Origin: Alphaproteobacteria bacterium
GTDB lineage: Bacteria; Myxococcota_A; UBA796; GCA-2862545
Assembly: GCA_020632885.1 (NCBI GenBank)
Contig: JACKEQ010000027.1
Location: 13,974-77,973, forward strand
Direction of reading: 5' to 3'
DNA length: 64,000 bases
Shown here: piece after piece, positions 41,210 to 50,494 of the stretch
How the letters are laid out: each line of letters begins with the position of its first letter
Numbering within the stretch: the first letter of the stretch is position 1
Notes under the pieces: generated by a model
Told to the model about the DNA's origin: nothing
Database searches by the model: none
Seen by the model: only the letters and a program-made list of their open reading frames with translations
Program-made: the position numbers and the translations under genes

Positions 41210-43017
41210 TGGCGTTCGTGATGGACGGCCTCGGCGCCGAGCCCTACGACCGCACCTACAGCACGGGCGAGCTGCTGGGGCGCATCACGTCGTACTTCCG
41301 GCCCTGGCTGCCCCGCATGGGAGCCGTGTCCGCGAGCATCGTGGCGGCCGCCGTGCTCGACGCCGCCCTCCCCGTGCTCATCAGCCGCACCCTCGACCGT
41401 CTGGCGGGCGCGGACGGCGGCGTGGCCCTGTTCGCCGCTTCGTGGCCGCTGCTCGTCGCCATCCCCGTCGCAGGCGCGCTGTCCTGGGTGCTCAACTACA
41501 TGCGCCAGGGTCTCACCGCGGAGGCCGTGGGCGGGGTGGTGCTCGCGCTGCGCGAGGATGCCTTCGACGCCGTGCTCGCCCGCGACATGAGCTTCTACGA
41601 CCAGATCCCGAGCGGGAAGGTCGTGAGCCGCGTGACCTCCGACACCCAGCAGTTCTCGACCGTCGTGACCCTCGTGCTCACGCTGGTCGGCCAGGGAGGG
41701 CAGGTCTTCCTCGTGGCCGCGGTGCTGCTCGCCGTGAACCCGGTGCTGGCGATGATCCCGCTCGCCCTGGCGCCCGTCGTGGTGCTCGTGGCGCTGGGGT
41801 TCCGGTCCGTCGCGCGGAGCACGGCCACCCAGGCCCAGCGCGTGGCGGCCCTCGTGAGCTCCACCGTGCAGGAGACCATCTCCGGGCTCGCCATCGCCAA
41901 GGCCTTCCGCCAGGAGGCCTCCATCTACGCCACATTCACCGGCGTGAACGCGCAGGCCTACCGCCTCAAGCTCCGCCGGGGGCTCGTGTTCAGCTCCATC
42001 TTCCCGCTCCTGAGCCTGCTCGGTGGGCTCGGAGCAGCGGCGGTCGTCGGGTTCGGTGGTCAGGCCGTGGAGGCTGGGCTCGCGACACCTGGCGAGTGGT
42101 TCCTGTTCGTCCAGGGCATGGCGCTGTTCATCTTCCCGCTCACGGGCGTCGCGTCGTTCTGGAGCCAGTTCCAGCTCGGCCTCGCGGCGAGCGAGCGGGT
42201 GTTCGCGCTGATCGACGCGGAGCCGGCGGTCCAGCAGACGGGCTCGGTGGTCCCGGAGTCCATCGAGGGTCGCATCACCTTCGACGGCGTCGACTTCGCG
42301 TACGTCGCCGGGGAGCCCGTGCTGCGCGGCTTCCACCTCGACATCCCCGCGGGCCAGACCGTCGCGCTCGTGGGCCACACCGGGGCCGGCAAGTCCAGCC
42401 TCGGCAAGCTCGTCGCGCGGTTCTACGAGTTCCAGGGCGGCGGGCTGCGGATCGACGGCCAGGACATCCGCACCTTCGACCTCGCGGCCTACCGGAGCCA
42501 CCTCGGCATCGTGCAGCAGAGCCCGTTCCTGTTCGCGGGCACGGTGCGGGACAACATCCGCTACGGGCACCCGGACGTGTCGGACGACGCGGTGGTCGCG
42601 GCGGCCCGGCGCATCGGGGGTGGCGACTGGCTCGATGCGCTGGAGCACGGGCTCGACACCGACGTGGGCGAGGCGGGCCGGGCGATCTCGATGGGCCAGC
42701 GTCAGCTCGTGACCCTCGCGCGGGTGCTGCTCCAGGACCCCCGGATCCTCGTGCTGGACGAGGCCACGGCGTCGGTGGACCCGCTCACGGAGGCCCAGAT
42801 CCAGGAGGGCCTCGACGAGGTGCTCGTGGGGCGGACGGCCATCGTCATCGCCCATCGCCTCTCGACCATCCGCCGCGCCGACCGCATCGTCGTGCTCCGC
42901 GAGGGCCAGGTCATCGAAGCGGGCGACCACGACGCGCTCATGGCGGCCGGGGGCCACTACCGGGAGCTCTACACCACGTACTTCCGGCACCAGTCGCCGG
43001 ACTACGAGGTGACCTGA
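41209..43017 (+). CDS. ABC exporter subunit B (membrane-ATPase half-transporter, degenerate signature)
   Basis: The 602-aa protein has six membrane spans (residues about 35-330) and an ATPase with Walker A GHTGAGKSS, Walker B ILVLDEATASVD (catalytic Glu kept) and a degenerate signature, ISMGQRQL instead of LSGGQ. In the heterodimer its Walker site pairs with the good LSGGQ of subunit A (consensus site), and its poor signature pairs with the Asp-containing site of subunit A (degenerate site). The two lesions fall in one composite site. The ATG shares one base with the preceding TGA. Confidence 0.92.
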   Translation: MAFVMDGLGAEPYDRTYSTGELLGRITSYFRPWLPRMGAVSASIVAAAVLDAALPVLISRTLDRLAGADGGVALFAASWPLLVAIPVAGALSWVLNYMRQGLTAEAVGGVVLALREDAFDAVLARDMSFYDQIPSGKVVSRVTSDTQQFSTVVTLVLTLVGQGGQVFLVAAVLLAVNPVLAMIPLALAPVVVLVALGFRSVARSTATQAQRVAALVSSTVQETISGLAIAKAFRQEASIYATFTGVNAQAYRLKLRRGLVFSSIFPLLSLLGGLGAAAVVGFGGQAVEAGLATPGEWFLFVQGMALFIFPLTGVASFWSQFQLGLAASERVFALIDAEPAVQQTGSVVPESIEGRITFDGVDFAYVAGEPVLRGFHLDIPAGQTVALVGHTGAGKSSLGKLVARFYEFQGGGLRIDGQDIRTFDLAAYRSHLGIVQQSPFLFAGTVRDNIRYGHPDVSDDAVVAAARRIGGGDWLDALEHGLDTDVGEAGRAISMGQRQLVTLARVLLQDPRILVLDEATASVDPLTEAQIQEGLDEVLVGRTAIVIAHRLSTIRRADRIVVLREGQVIEAGDHDALMAAGGHYRELYTTYFRHQSPDYEVT

Positions 43018-43018
43018 C

Positions 43019-43909
43019 CTACGGGACCGTGCGCACCACGCCGGTCTCGCGCAGGGCGACGACGATCTCGTCGTCTGGGGTGATGTCGAGCCCGATCGGA
43101 CGTCCCGGCGACACGTCGTGCACCGCGAGCAGGTCGTAGTCCGCCGAGAGCTGCAGCACGCGGGCGTCGTCGCGGCTCGCGACCCAGAGCGTGCCGTCCG
43201 AAGCGAAGCGCACGCCCTCCGGGGACATCACGTCCGGTGCCCCGACCACCGTCGCCATGCCCGTGGCGGCCGCCGCGACCCGGTACACCGTCGACGACCC
43301 GCGGCTCGAGACCACCAGCGAGCCGTCCGGCGCGAACGCCATGCCCTCCGGGCTGTCGAGCAGGGGGTCCGTGAACCAGACGCCCAGATCCGCGCCGTCC
43401 GGCGCGAACCGCACGATGGACGCGGTGTTCCGGGAGCTGACGTACAGGTTGCCGTCCGGCCCGAAGAGCGGCGTGTTGGGCCCGTCGAAGGTCGTGGTCG
43501 CGAAGAGGTCGAGGAACGTGCCGTCTGCGGAGAACCGCCCGATCGCGTTGGCCTGGCGGGACGCCACGTACAGCCGGCCCTGGTCGTCGAAGTCGAGCCC
43601 CTGGAGGTCCGTCAGCGAAGGGTCGGACGCGAACAGCGTCGCCGTGGACGGATCCTCGGGCCCGATGCGCCAGACGCTGTCGGCCTCCACGACGTAGATC
43701 GCGCAGTCCGGCCCGAGCCGCACGCCCTCCGGGTTCACGCCGGCGGGCACGACGCCAGCGACGGGCAGCCCCGGCCAGCAGCCCGGCTCGAGCTCCAGGC
43801 CGATGTCGATGGGCTCGGTGGGGACATCGGTGCCCGCGGGGTCGGTGGGGTCTTCGGACGGCGGGGTGCCGCACGCCACGAGGAACGCGAGGACAGGGAG
43901 CTTGCGCAT
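43019..43909 (-). CDS. beta-propeller (NHL/SMP-30-like) lipoprotein
   Basis: The 296-aa product starts MRKLPVLAFLVACG with lipobox LVAC (Cys13), then a Thr/Pro/Asp-rich linker and six repeats of a blade motif (PEGVRLGPDCAIYVVEADSV, QGLDFDDQGRLYVASRQANA, PEGMAFAPDGSLVVSSRGSS). This suggests a six-bladed propeller on the outside of a membrane. No gluconolactonase metal ligands could be confirmed. It converges on the ABC exporter operon, and its upstream neighbour on the same strand is the AAC(3)-family gene, 19 bases away. Function unknown. Confidence 0.78.
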   Translation of the reverse strand: MRKLPVLAFLVACGTPPSEDPTDPAGTDVPTEPIDIGLELEPGCWPGLPVAGVVPAGVNPEGVRLGPDCAIYVVEADSVWRIGPEDPSTATLFASDPSLTDLQGLDFDDQGRLYVASRQANAIGRFSADGTFLDLFATTTFDGPNTPLFGPDGNLYVSSRNTASIVRFAPDGADLGVWFTDPLLDSPEGMAFAPDGSLVVSSRGSSTVYRVAAAATGMATVVGAPDVMSPEGVRFASDGTLWVASRDDARVLQLSADYDLLAVHDVSPGRPIGLDITPDDEIVVALRETGVVRTVP

Positions 43910-43928
43910 CGGGGGCCTCCAGGGCCCG

Positions 43929-45119
43929 TCAGCGTACCGCAGCGGCCCGGAGCCAGGCCACCGCCGCCGCGACCGCCGAGCGTGCGTCGAGACGATCGGA
44001 CATCGCGTTTCCCACACGACCCGCGCGCGCGTCCGGTCGGGCCCGCGCCGCCTCGAGGAGATCGGGGAAGTAGTCGGCATCACCGGGGAGGATGCCGTGC
44101 TCGTCGTCCAGCCCGACCGTGCGCACGAGGGCCGGACCCTCGGGCCCCGCGACGAGGACCTCCTGCACGCAGGTCCGCGCCTCCGGGAGGTCGGCCACGT
44201 ACTCCGCGTAGTGGAAGAGGGTCGTGGTGTTCCGGTCGGACCCGAGCCGCACGACCGCCCCCCCGCGCTCCACCAACCGCGCCAGGGGGCTCCCGGGCCC
44301 GTAGTACCGGTCGAACGGCGGGTCGTCGACGAGCGCGCGCGCCCCCGCACCCCAGGCGGCGAACCGCGCGATGGGGTGGGCGTTGCAGACCCAGCCAGCA
44401 CGGGTGCGCGCCGCCTCCGGGAGCACGCCGAGGTCGGACCACGCGGGGCTCGAGGTGTCGAAGGGACGGTCGGGCTCCGCGCAGAGCAGCACGAGCAGCG
44501 CGCCATCCCGTCCCACGGCCCCCTCCAGGGCCTCGAGGAGGTCGTGCACGTCGGCCCCGACGTGCCGGAGGGCGGCGTGCACCATCAGCGCGTCACCCTG
44601 GACGACCCCGAGCGCCGCGAGGTCGTGGCGGAGGGTCTCCACCGTCGGGCGGGCCGGAGGCGGAGCCCACCCGAGCCGCGTGGTGCGACCGTCGTCACGC
44701 ACCGCGAGGACCTCGGTGGGCACGGGCCCCTCGTGGGCCACGGACGCGAGCGGCACCCGCCCGTCGCGGCCCCCGAGCGCACGGGCCAACGGACCCCAGA
44801 CGTCCTCCCGGGGCACCCAGGCCACGAGCCTGCCGTCCTGGACGGAGAAGCTGCCGTACCCCCCAAGCGCGAGGTCCACCCAGCCACCCCGCGTGTACCG
44901 GAGGGTCGCACCGTCGAACGAGCCGTCCGGCACGACCTGGATGCGACCACGCATGCGCACCCCGCCCAGCCCGACCTCGTCGAGCGCCGCCAGGAACCCG
45001 TCCCGATCGGCGTCCACGAGGAGACCGGTCCCTTCGACGCGGACGTCGAAGCCCCCTTCCTCGGCGAGGGCAGCTGCGAGCGCGTCGGTGGCCTGTCCGG
45101 GGCGAAGGGCTACGTGCAC
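43929..45119 (-). CDS. AAC(3)-family N-acetyltransferase with extra N-terminal domain
   Basis: The 396-aa protein has, from about residue 155, the aminoglycoside 3-N-acetyltransferase fold: LMVHAALRHVG (CoA-binding loop), AHPIARFAAWG, and GPGSPLARLVERGGAVVRLG with NTTTLFHYAEY (catalytic His/Glu region). The first 150 residues (ALRPGQATDALAAALAEEGG, a PEGxxDGA-like beta segment) are not part of usual AAC(3) enzymes and were not recognised. The start is the GTG at 45119. Chromosomal AAC(3)-like proteins can be resistance enzymes or biosynthetic acyltransferases, so resistance must not be assumed. It is divergent from the LysR gene (26-base gap). Confidence 0.8.
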   Translation of the reverse strand: MHVALRPGQATDALAAALAEEGGFDVRVEGTGLLVDADRDGFLAALDEVGLGGVRMRGRIQVVPDGSFDGATLRYTRGGWVDLALGGYGSFSVQDGRLVAWVPREDVWGPLARALGGRDGRVPLASVAHEGPVPTEVLAVRDDGRTTRLGWAPPPARPTVETLRHDLAALGVVQGDALMVHAALRHVGADVHDLLEALEGAVGRDGALLVLLCAEPDRPFDTSSPAWSDLGVLPEAARTRAGWVCNAHPIARFAAWGAGARALVDDPPFDRYYGPGSPLARLVERGGAVVRLGSDRNTTTLFHYAEYVADLPEARTCVQEVLVAGPEGPALVRTVGLDDEHGILPGDADYFPDLLEAARARPDARAGRVGNAMSDRLDARSAVAAAVAWLRAAAVR

Positions 45120-45145
45120 CCCGGCAGCGTAACCGCCGGAGCCGC

Positions 45146-46039
45146 ATGGACTGGGACGACCTCCGCTTCTTCCTCGCCCTCGCCCGTGCGGGCTCGGTGC
45201 GGGGTGCCGGCGACCGCCTGACCGTCAGCCACTCGACCGTCGTGCGGCGCATCGAGGGCCTGGAGAAGCGCCTGTCCACGCGGCTCTTCGACCGGAGCCG
45301 AGACGGCTACGCGCTCACGGAGGCCGGCCAGCGCATCCTGCCCGGCGCCGAGCGCATGGAGCGCGAGCTCGCCGCCATCGAGCGCGGCACGGTCGGGCGC
45401 GACGAGCGGCTCGAGGGCCCGGTGACCATCACCTGCTGCGACACGTGGGTCTCGAACGACGTGATCTGCGGGCTGGCCCCGTTCTGTCGGGAGCACCCCG
45501 CCATCGAGCTGCACGTGGTGGCGGACGGGCGCCTGTTCGACCTCGCGCGTCGGGAGGCGGACCTCGCCATCCGCGCCCTGCCCACGACCTCCGAGCCGAA
45601 CGGCGACCTCCTGGGCACCCGCCTCGCGCCGCTGATCCTCGCCAACTACGTCGCCCGCGAGCATGCAGCGCAGCTCGACCCGAACCTGGTGGGCACCGCC
45701 ACCCGCTGGACCTCCTTCGACGATCGGTCCATCCAGGACACGCTGATCGCGCGCAGCTCCTTCCCCGACGTCCCGGCCTGGGGCGGGTTCACCTCGCTGG
45801 AGCTCATGGCCCAGGCGTGCCGTGCGGGTCAGGGCATCACGATGCTCCCGACGTACGTGGGCGACCGCGACCCCACCCTGCGCCGCCTGGACCCGCCGGA
45901 TCTCCAGCACCTCGCGGACATCTGGCTCGTCTCCCACCCCGACCTCCGCGACAACGCCCGCTTCCGCGCCGTCCGGGCGGCCGTGCGGGCCATCTTCTCC
46001 AGGCTCCATCCCTTCTTCCTGGGCGAGCAGCCGCGCTGA
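45146..46039 (+). CDS. LysR-family transcriptional regulator
   Basis: The 297-aa protein has an N-terminal winged HTH (DWDDLRFFLALARAGSVRGA, STVVRRIEGLEKRLSTRLFD) and a periplasmic-binding-protein-like effector domain (residues about 92-290). It is divergent from the AAC(3)-family gene with a very short gap, the usual arrangement for a LysR regulator and its target. TGCAC recurs three times in the downstream spacer (46040-46123), before the methyltransferase gene. The inducer is unknown. Confidence 0.9.
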   Translation: MDWDDLRFFLALARAGSVRGAGDRLTVSHSTVVRRIEGLEKRLSTRLFDRSRDGYALTEAGQRILPGAERMERELAAIERGTVGRDERLEGPVTITCCDTWVSNDVICGLAPFCREHPAIELHVVADGRLFDLARREADLAIRALPTTSEPNGDLLGTRLAPLILANYVAREHAAQLDPNLVGTATRWTSFDDRSIQDTLIARSSFPDVPAWGGFTSLELMAQACRAGQGITMLPTYVGDRDPTLRRLDPPDLQHLADIWLVSHPDLRDNARFRAVRAAVRAIFSRLHPFFLGEQPR

Positions 46040-46123
46040 CCCGTCCGTGCACCGACCGGGTCCGTCGATGCACCACGCAGCCCCTGTCTGCACGGCCTAC
46101 GTGGGGAGCACGGAGGACGCAGC

Positions 46124-46762
46124 ATGACCGACCCGAGCTTCTGGGACACCCGCGCCGAGGCGTACGCCGCCAAGCCCGTGGAGGACCCCGCCGCGTTCGA
46201 GCGCAAGCAGGCCGTCACCCGCGAGCACCTCGCCCCGGACCACGTCGTGCTCGACGTCGGATGCGGCACGGGGTCCCTGGCCCTCCTGCTGGCCCCGCAC
46301 GCCCGCGAGGTCCACGGGCTCGACGTGTCCGGGGAGATGGTCCGCATCGCGCGCAGCAAGGCGGAGGCCGCGGGTGTGGGCAACGTGACCTTCCACCAGG
46401 GCCTGTTCGACGGCTCCTTCGAGGCCCTGGTCCCCGGCAGCCTCGACATGGTCTGCGCGTACAGCCTGCTCCACCTCGTCCCCGACCGCGCCGACGCTCT
46501 CGCGCGGGCCTTCGCCCTGCTGAAGCCCGGTGGGACCTTCGTGTCGTCCACGGTCTGCCTGGGGAGCTCGTGGGTGCCCTACCGCCCGCTGCTCACCGTC
46601 ATGCGCTGGGCCGGTCAGGCCCCCTACGTGGCCATCCTCACCACGGAGACCCTCGTGGAGGAGCTGGCCGCCGCGGGCTTCGAGGACGTGCGGGTCGTCG
46701 ATGTCGGTGCGAAGCCCATCGTCGGCTTCATCGTGGCCCGGAGGCCGTCGGGCGCGTCGTGA
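46124..46762 (+). CDS. class I SAM-dependent methyltransferase
   Basis: The 212-aa protein has motif I VLDVGCGTGSLALLL, motif post-I VHGLDVSGEMV, and LLKPGGTFVSST, typical of small-molecule methyltransferases of the UbiE/type-11 kind. The acceptor cannot be named. CGGAGG lies 9 bases before the ATG. It stands after the LysR gene on the same strand and may be in its operon or be a target. Confidence 0.88.
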   Translation: MTDPSFWDTRAEAYAAKPVEDPAAFERKQAVTREHLAPDHVVLDVGCGTGSLALLLAPHAREVHGLDVSGEMVRIARSKAEAAGVGNVTFHQGLFDGSFEALVPGSLDMVCAYSLLHLVPDRADALARAFALLKPGGTFVSSTVCLGSSWVPYRPLLTVMRWAGQAPYVAILTTETLVEELAAAGFEDVRVVDVGAKPIVGFIVARRPSGAS

Positions 46763-46829
46763 GATGTCGAGACATCCGCCAACCGGGCGAACGGGATAGG
46801 CTCCGGCCGTTACCGATGGGAGACGACCG

Positions 46830-48164
46830 GTGAAGGACTTCGGCTTGTTGGGTGTGGCCATGCTGCTCGGTGGCGTGGGGCTCTACCTGAACGGCGCGGG
46901 CGACGAGCAGGCCAACTACGCGATCCTCGCGTTCCTCGCCGCGGCCGTCGTGTTCTGCGCCCAGATCGTCGTCGCGTCCACCCGCAAGGGCGTGCTCGTC
47001 ACGGCCGCGCTCGCGGCCGGGTGCAACGCCTACCTCCTGAACCTGAAGTTCGCGCCCCACGACAAGGCGATCTGCGACGTGGGCGGGCTCATCGGCTGCT
47101 CGGTCATCAACAGCTCGCCCGCCAGCGAGCTCTTCGGGCTCCCGGTCACCCTGTACGGCGTCGGGTTCTACGTCGGGCTCGCCCTCGCGGCCCTCGGCAA
47201 CGAGAAGCGCACCCCCCGCTTCGATCAGGTCAACGGTCTCTTCGCCCTCGGCAGCCTGGCGTTCAGCGCCTACCTCGGCTGGGAGGCCAAGAAGATCGGC
47301 CTGTTCTGCCCCTTCTGCATCACGATCTACGCCTGCAACATCCTCCTGTTCGTCGCGGCCCTCAAGGGGCTCCGTGAGAACGGGCAGAAGCTGTTCGACG
47401 GCGTCGACAAGATCTTCGGCTCGTCGAGCCTCTGGGTGATCACGGCGGCCTTCGCCTTCATCACGCTGGTCGGCGCCAGCTCGTGGCAGGGCCACGAGGC
47501 CTCCAGCGACGTCGCCATCGTGAAGAACCGCGAGGACGGCGGGAAGATCGACACCGATGCGCTCCGGCGGCTCTACAAGCGGCCGGACGGCGTGGTGAAG
47601 ACCGACGGCACGGAGCCCGTGCTGGGCCGGCCCGGAGCCACCATCACCATCGTGGAGTTCGCCGACTACGGCTGCCCGCACTGCGCGATGGCCAGCCCGC
47701 TGCTCAAGGAGCTCGTGCACGGCAACCCCGAGGTCCAGCTGCTCTTCAAGGTCTTCCCGCTCTCGGGCGCCTGCAACCCCGTCATCGAGGGCACCGAGGG
47801 CGTCGAGCGCTGCAAGGCCGCCATGGCCGCCGAGTGCGCCGGCGATCAGGGCAAGTACTACGAGATGAGCGGGATCATGTTCAAGAGCCTCGGCTACCGG
47901 AGCGACGACGACCTGCTCTTCATGGCCCGCGAGGTCGGCCTGGACACCGAGGCCTGGACCACCTGCATGCAGACCCAGTCCACCATCGACGCCGTGCTCG
48001 ACGACGCCAAGGCGGGGATCGAGGCCCGCGTGCAGGGCACCCCCACGATGTTCGTGCGCGGCCTCGTCGGCGACGACTTCGTCGAGATCACCCAGGGCCC
48101 CGAGGCCCTGCTCGCCCTCATCGAGGCCAAGCGGGACGGCATCCCGCTTCCCCCGCCGCTCTGA
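46830..48164 (+). CDS. VKOR-DsbA fusion (disulfide bond formation)
   Basis: The 444-aa protein fuses a vitamin-K-epoxide-reductase-like quinone reductase (four to five membrane spans; loop cysteines 82 and 90, active CPFC at 160-163) to a DsbA/thioredoxin domain (residues about 250-440) with CPHC (282-285) and the cis-Pro motif GTPTMF. VKOR oxidises the DsbA part and passes electrons to quinone, so one protein does the DsbA-DsbB job in the periplasm. Many exported Cys-containing proteins in this window would need it. The GTG start has GGGAG upstream. The stop overlaps the prmA ATG. Confidence 0.93.
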   Translation: MKDFGLLGVAMLLGGVGLYLNGAGDEQANYAILAFLAAAVVFCAQIVVASTRKGVLVTAALAAGCNAYLLNLKFAPHDKAICDVGGLIGCSVINSSPASELFGLPVTLYGVGFYVGLALAALGNEKRTPRFDQVNGLFALGSLAFSAYLGWEAKKIGLFCPFCITIYACNILLFVAALKGLRENGQKLFDGVDKIFGSSSLWVITAAFAFITLVGASSWQGHEASSDVAIVKNREDGGKIDTDALRRLYKRPDGVVKTDGTEPVLGRPGATITIVEFADYGCPHCAMASPLLKELVHGNPEVQLLFKVFPLSGACNPVIEGTEGVERCKAAMAAECAGDQGKYYEMSGIMFKSLGYRSDDDLLFMAREVGLDTEAWTTCMQTQSTIDAVLDDAKAGIEARVQGTPTMFVRGLVGDDFVEITQGPEALLALIEAKRDGIPLPPPL

Positions 48165-49009
48165 TGTCCACCTGGGCCCTGGAGGTGCAGAGCCTCCGCC
48201 GTTCGCGCGTGAAGGCCGCGAGCGGCGCGCTGTTCGCCCTCGGAGCGATGGGTGTGCAGGAGGACTGGATGCCCGGTACGGCACCTCCTCCCCGCCAGCC
48301 GTGGGACACCGGGCCGCCGGCACCCCGACCCGACCGGGTGCTCCTCCGCGCCTGGTTCGAGGAACCCGAGCGCTCCGCGATCCTCGGTGGTCTCACGCCC
48401 TGGCTGGACGACCGCACCGAGATCGTCTGGCGCGAGGAGCCCGAGGTGGACTGGGAGGCCGAGAGCCAGGCGTCGTTCCCGCCCATCCAGGTGGGCTCCC
48501 TGCGCATCGCGCCCCCCTGGAGCGCCGAGCCGGGCGACCTCGTCATCGAGCCGGGCTCCGGGTTCGGCACGGGTGACCACCCGACCACCCGCCAGGCCCT
48601 CCTGCTCTTCCAGCAGCTCGACATTCCCGCCACGACGGCCCTCGACATCGGCTGTGGGTCCGGGATCCTCGCGCTGGCCGCGGCACGCGCGGGGTGGACC
48701 GTGCACGGCACCGACATCGAGGAGCCCGCGCTCGCCAACGCCCGCCGCAACGCCGAGATGAACGGGCTCGTCGCCACCTTCGACACGGCCCAGCCCCACG
48801 CTCTCGCCCCCGCGGACCTCGTGTTCGCGAACCTCCACGCCGAGCTCCTCGTGCGCTTCGCCGACGACCTCCACCGCCTCGCCCGCGGACCCCTGATCCT
48901 CGCCGGCATCCTCGCGGACAAGGAGACCGCCGTGCGCGCCGCGTTCCGCCGTCCTCTCGTGGATCGTCTGCAGGACGGTGAGTGGGTCGCGCTCCGGTAC
49001 GGCCCGTGA
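48164..49009 (+). CDS. prmA: ribosomal protein L11 methyltransferase
   Basis: The 281-aa protein has the PrmA landmark GSGFGTGDHPTTRQALLL, motif I ALDIGCGSGILALAA and VFANLHAELLVRF (NPPF-like acceptor loop). It trimethylates ribosomal protein L11. The N-terminal L11-binding domain (MSTWALEVQSLRRSRVKAAS) is present. The ATG overlaps the stop of the VKOR-DsbA gene by one base, and the stop overlaps rsmE (GTGA); prmA-rsmE adjacency is common. Confidence 0.9.
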   Translation: MSTWALEVQSLRRSRVKAASGALFALGAMGVQEDWMPGTAPPPRQPWDTGPPAPRPDRVLLRAWFEEPERSAILGGLTPWLDDRTEIVWREEPEVDWEAESQASFPPIQVGSLRIAPPWSAEPGDLVIEPGSGFGTGDHPTTRQALLLFQQLDIPATTALDIGCGSGILALAAARAGWTVHGTDIEEPALANARRNAEMNGLVATFDTAQPHALAPADLVFANLHAELLVRFADDLHRLARGPLILAGILADKETAVRAAFRRPLVDRLQDGEWVALRYGP

Positions 49010-49668
49010 AGCGCGTCCTGGTCGCGGAGCTCCCGGCGACGGCGGGCCAGGAGCTCGATCCCGTGCCCTCGCATCACCTCGAGCACGTGATGCGCGCGTC
49101 CACCGGGGATGGCGTGCTCCTCTACGACGGCGCCGGCAACGAGCAGCCGGCCGTGATCGTGGGTCTGTCGCCCGTCCGGGTGGACCCCGCCGGCGAGGTG
49201 CGAGCGTGTCCCCCGCCACCCCCGGTGCACCTGGTGCTCTCCGTGCTCAAGCACCAGCCGATGGACCTCGCCCTGCGCATGGCGACCGAGGCCGGGGCGG
49301 CTGCGATCCACCCGGTGATCATGGAGCGCACGGTGGCGAAGGGCGACCGTCACGACCGGTGGGAGCGCATCGTGGCCTCCGCCGCCGAGCAGTGCGGGCG
49401 GGCCCACCTGCCGGTGCTCTCGCCGATCCGCCGGCTCGCGGAGTCCCTCGACACCCTCGACTTCCCGCTGCTGTTCGGGGCGCCCGGTGCCGACCGTCCG
49501 GAGCCGGCGCCCGGTGGGGTCGCCGTGGTCATCGGACCCGCAGGAGGCCTGGCGCCACGGGAGATCCAGGCGCTCCTGGCGCGGGGAGCCCGCCCGATCG
49601 GGCTCGGGCCCTACGTGCTGCGCGCCGAGACCGCGGTCGCCGCGGCCCTGGCGTTGCTCACGGCATAG
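49006..49668 (+). CDS. rsmE: 16S rRNA m3U1498 methyltransferase RsmE
   Basis: The 220-aa protein has the RsmE pattern: an N-terminal PUA-like domain (SHHLEHVMRASTGDGVLLYD) and a SPOUT knot with AIHPVIMERTV, SAAEQCGRAHLPVL, VVIGPAGGLAPREIQALL and LGPYVLRAETAVAAAL. It methylates U1498 of 16S rRNA. It starts at the GTG overlapping prmA and converges on ribA with no gap. Confidence 0.94.
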   Translation: MKRVLVAELPATAGQELDPVPSHHLEHVMRASTGDGVLLYDGAGNEQPAVIVGLSPVRVDPAGEVRACPPPPPVHLVLSVLKHQPMDLALRMATEAGAAAIHPVIMERTVAKGDRHDRWERIVASAAEQCGRAHLPVLSPIRRLAESLDTLDFPLLFGAPGADRPEPAPGGVAVVIGPAGGLAPREIQALLARGARPIGLGPYVLRAETAVAAALALLTA

Positions 49669-50316
49669 TCAGGGCTTCTTCAGACCCGGCAGGTCGATCA
49701 GCATGTGACCGGACTTGCTGGCCTTGGTGGACAGGTAGTGCACGTTCTGCGGCCGGGTGTCGACCTGGAGCGGGATGCGCCCCGTGACCCGGATGCCGTG
49801 CCGCGTGAGCCCGGCGAGCTTGTTCGGGTTGTTGGTGAGCACCTTCACCGAGCGCACGTCGAGCTCCGCCAGGATGTCCGCCGCGACGTCGTAGCGGCGC
49901 TCGTCGTCCCGGAAGCCCAGCGCGAGGTTGGCCTCGACGGTGTCGAGCCCGGCGTCCTGGAGCGCGTACGCGCGGATCTTGTTCGCGAGGCCGATCCCGC
50001 GTCCCTCCTGGCGGAGGTAGATGACCGCCCCACACTCGGCCTGCCCGAGGTACTCGAGGGCCGCCTCGAGCTGGTCGCGGCAGTCGCACTTCACGCTGCC
50101 CATCACGTCGCCCGTGAAGCACTCGCTGTGCAGCCGGACCGGGACGTCCTCCCGCCCTGCGACGTCGCCCTTCACGACCGCGCCGTACTCCTTGCCGTCA
50201 TCGGCATCGAACGCCACGACCCGAAAGTCCCCGTAGCGCGTGGGGAGCCGGGCCTCCGCGACCAACCGCGCCATCCGGTGGGTCTCCTGCCTGGCCATCG
50301 TCTCTACGTCGTTCAT
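49669..50316 (-). CDS. ribA: GTP cyclohydrolase II (riboflavin biosynthesis)
   Basis: The 215-aa protein has the zinc ligands in HSECFTGDVMGSVKCDCRDQ (Cys66, Cys77, Cys79), the catalytic YLRQEGRGIGLANKIRAYAL segment and LTNNPNKLAGL. It converts GTP to the pyrimidine precursor of riboflavin. It is a stand-alone RibA without a RibB domain. No FMN riboswitch is seen upstream; the leader holds a small GAACG/CGTTC inverted repeat (around 50358-50372) of unknown meaning. Confidence 0.95.
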   Translation of the reverse strand: MNDVETMARQETHRMARLVAEARLPTRYGDFRVVAFDADDGKEYGAVVKGDVAGREDVPVRLHSECFTGDVMGSVKCDCRDQLEAALEYLGQAECGAVIYLRQEGRGIGLANKIRAYALQDAGLDTVEANLALGFRDDERRYDVAADILAELDVRSVKVLTNNPNKLAGLTRHGIRVTGRIPLQVDTRPQNVHYLSTKASKSGHMLIDLPGLKKP

Positions 50317-50440
50317 CGGAGCTCCTCACAATCCGTTCAAACCCTATTCAGTCGAACGGCGTCGTTCACCTGACCCCAACGAAAAGATGAACGCGGGTTC
50401 CTTAATACCCAAGACCTCCGAGACGACCCCCCTGAACGAG

Positions 50441-50477
50441 AAAGGCCGCCCGACGGGATTCCCGTGGGGCGGCCTTC
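50441..50477 (-). terminator. terminator of the HU gene (possibly bidirectional)
   Basis: GGCCGCCC (50444-50451) and GGGCGGCC (50467-50474) form a perfect 8-bp stem with an inner CGGGA/TCCCG stem, flanked by AAA on one side and TT on the other. On the minus strand the hairpin ends in TTTCTCGTT. Confidence 0.75.
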
Positions 50478-50494
50478 GACGAACCCTGAAGGGC

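Noticed and set aside
46040..46123. Three TGCAC repeats downstream of the LysR gene as an operator
   Set aside because: The pentamer is short, spacing is irregular, and the usual T-N11-A LysR pattern could not be made out.
50358..50372. GAACG/CGTTC inverted repeat upstream of ribA as a LexA site
   Set aside because: Spacing differs from known GAAC-N7-GTTC or myxobacterial SOS boxes, and no such site was seen upstream of recA.
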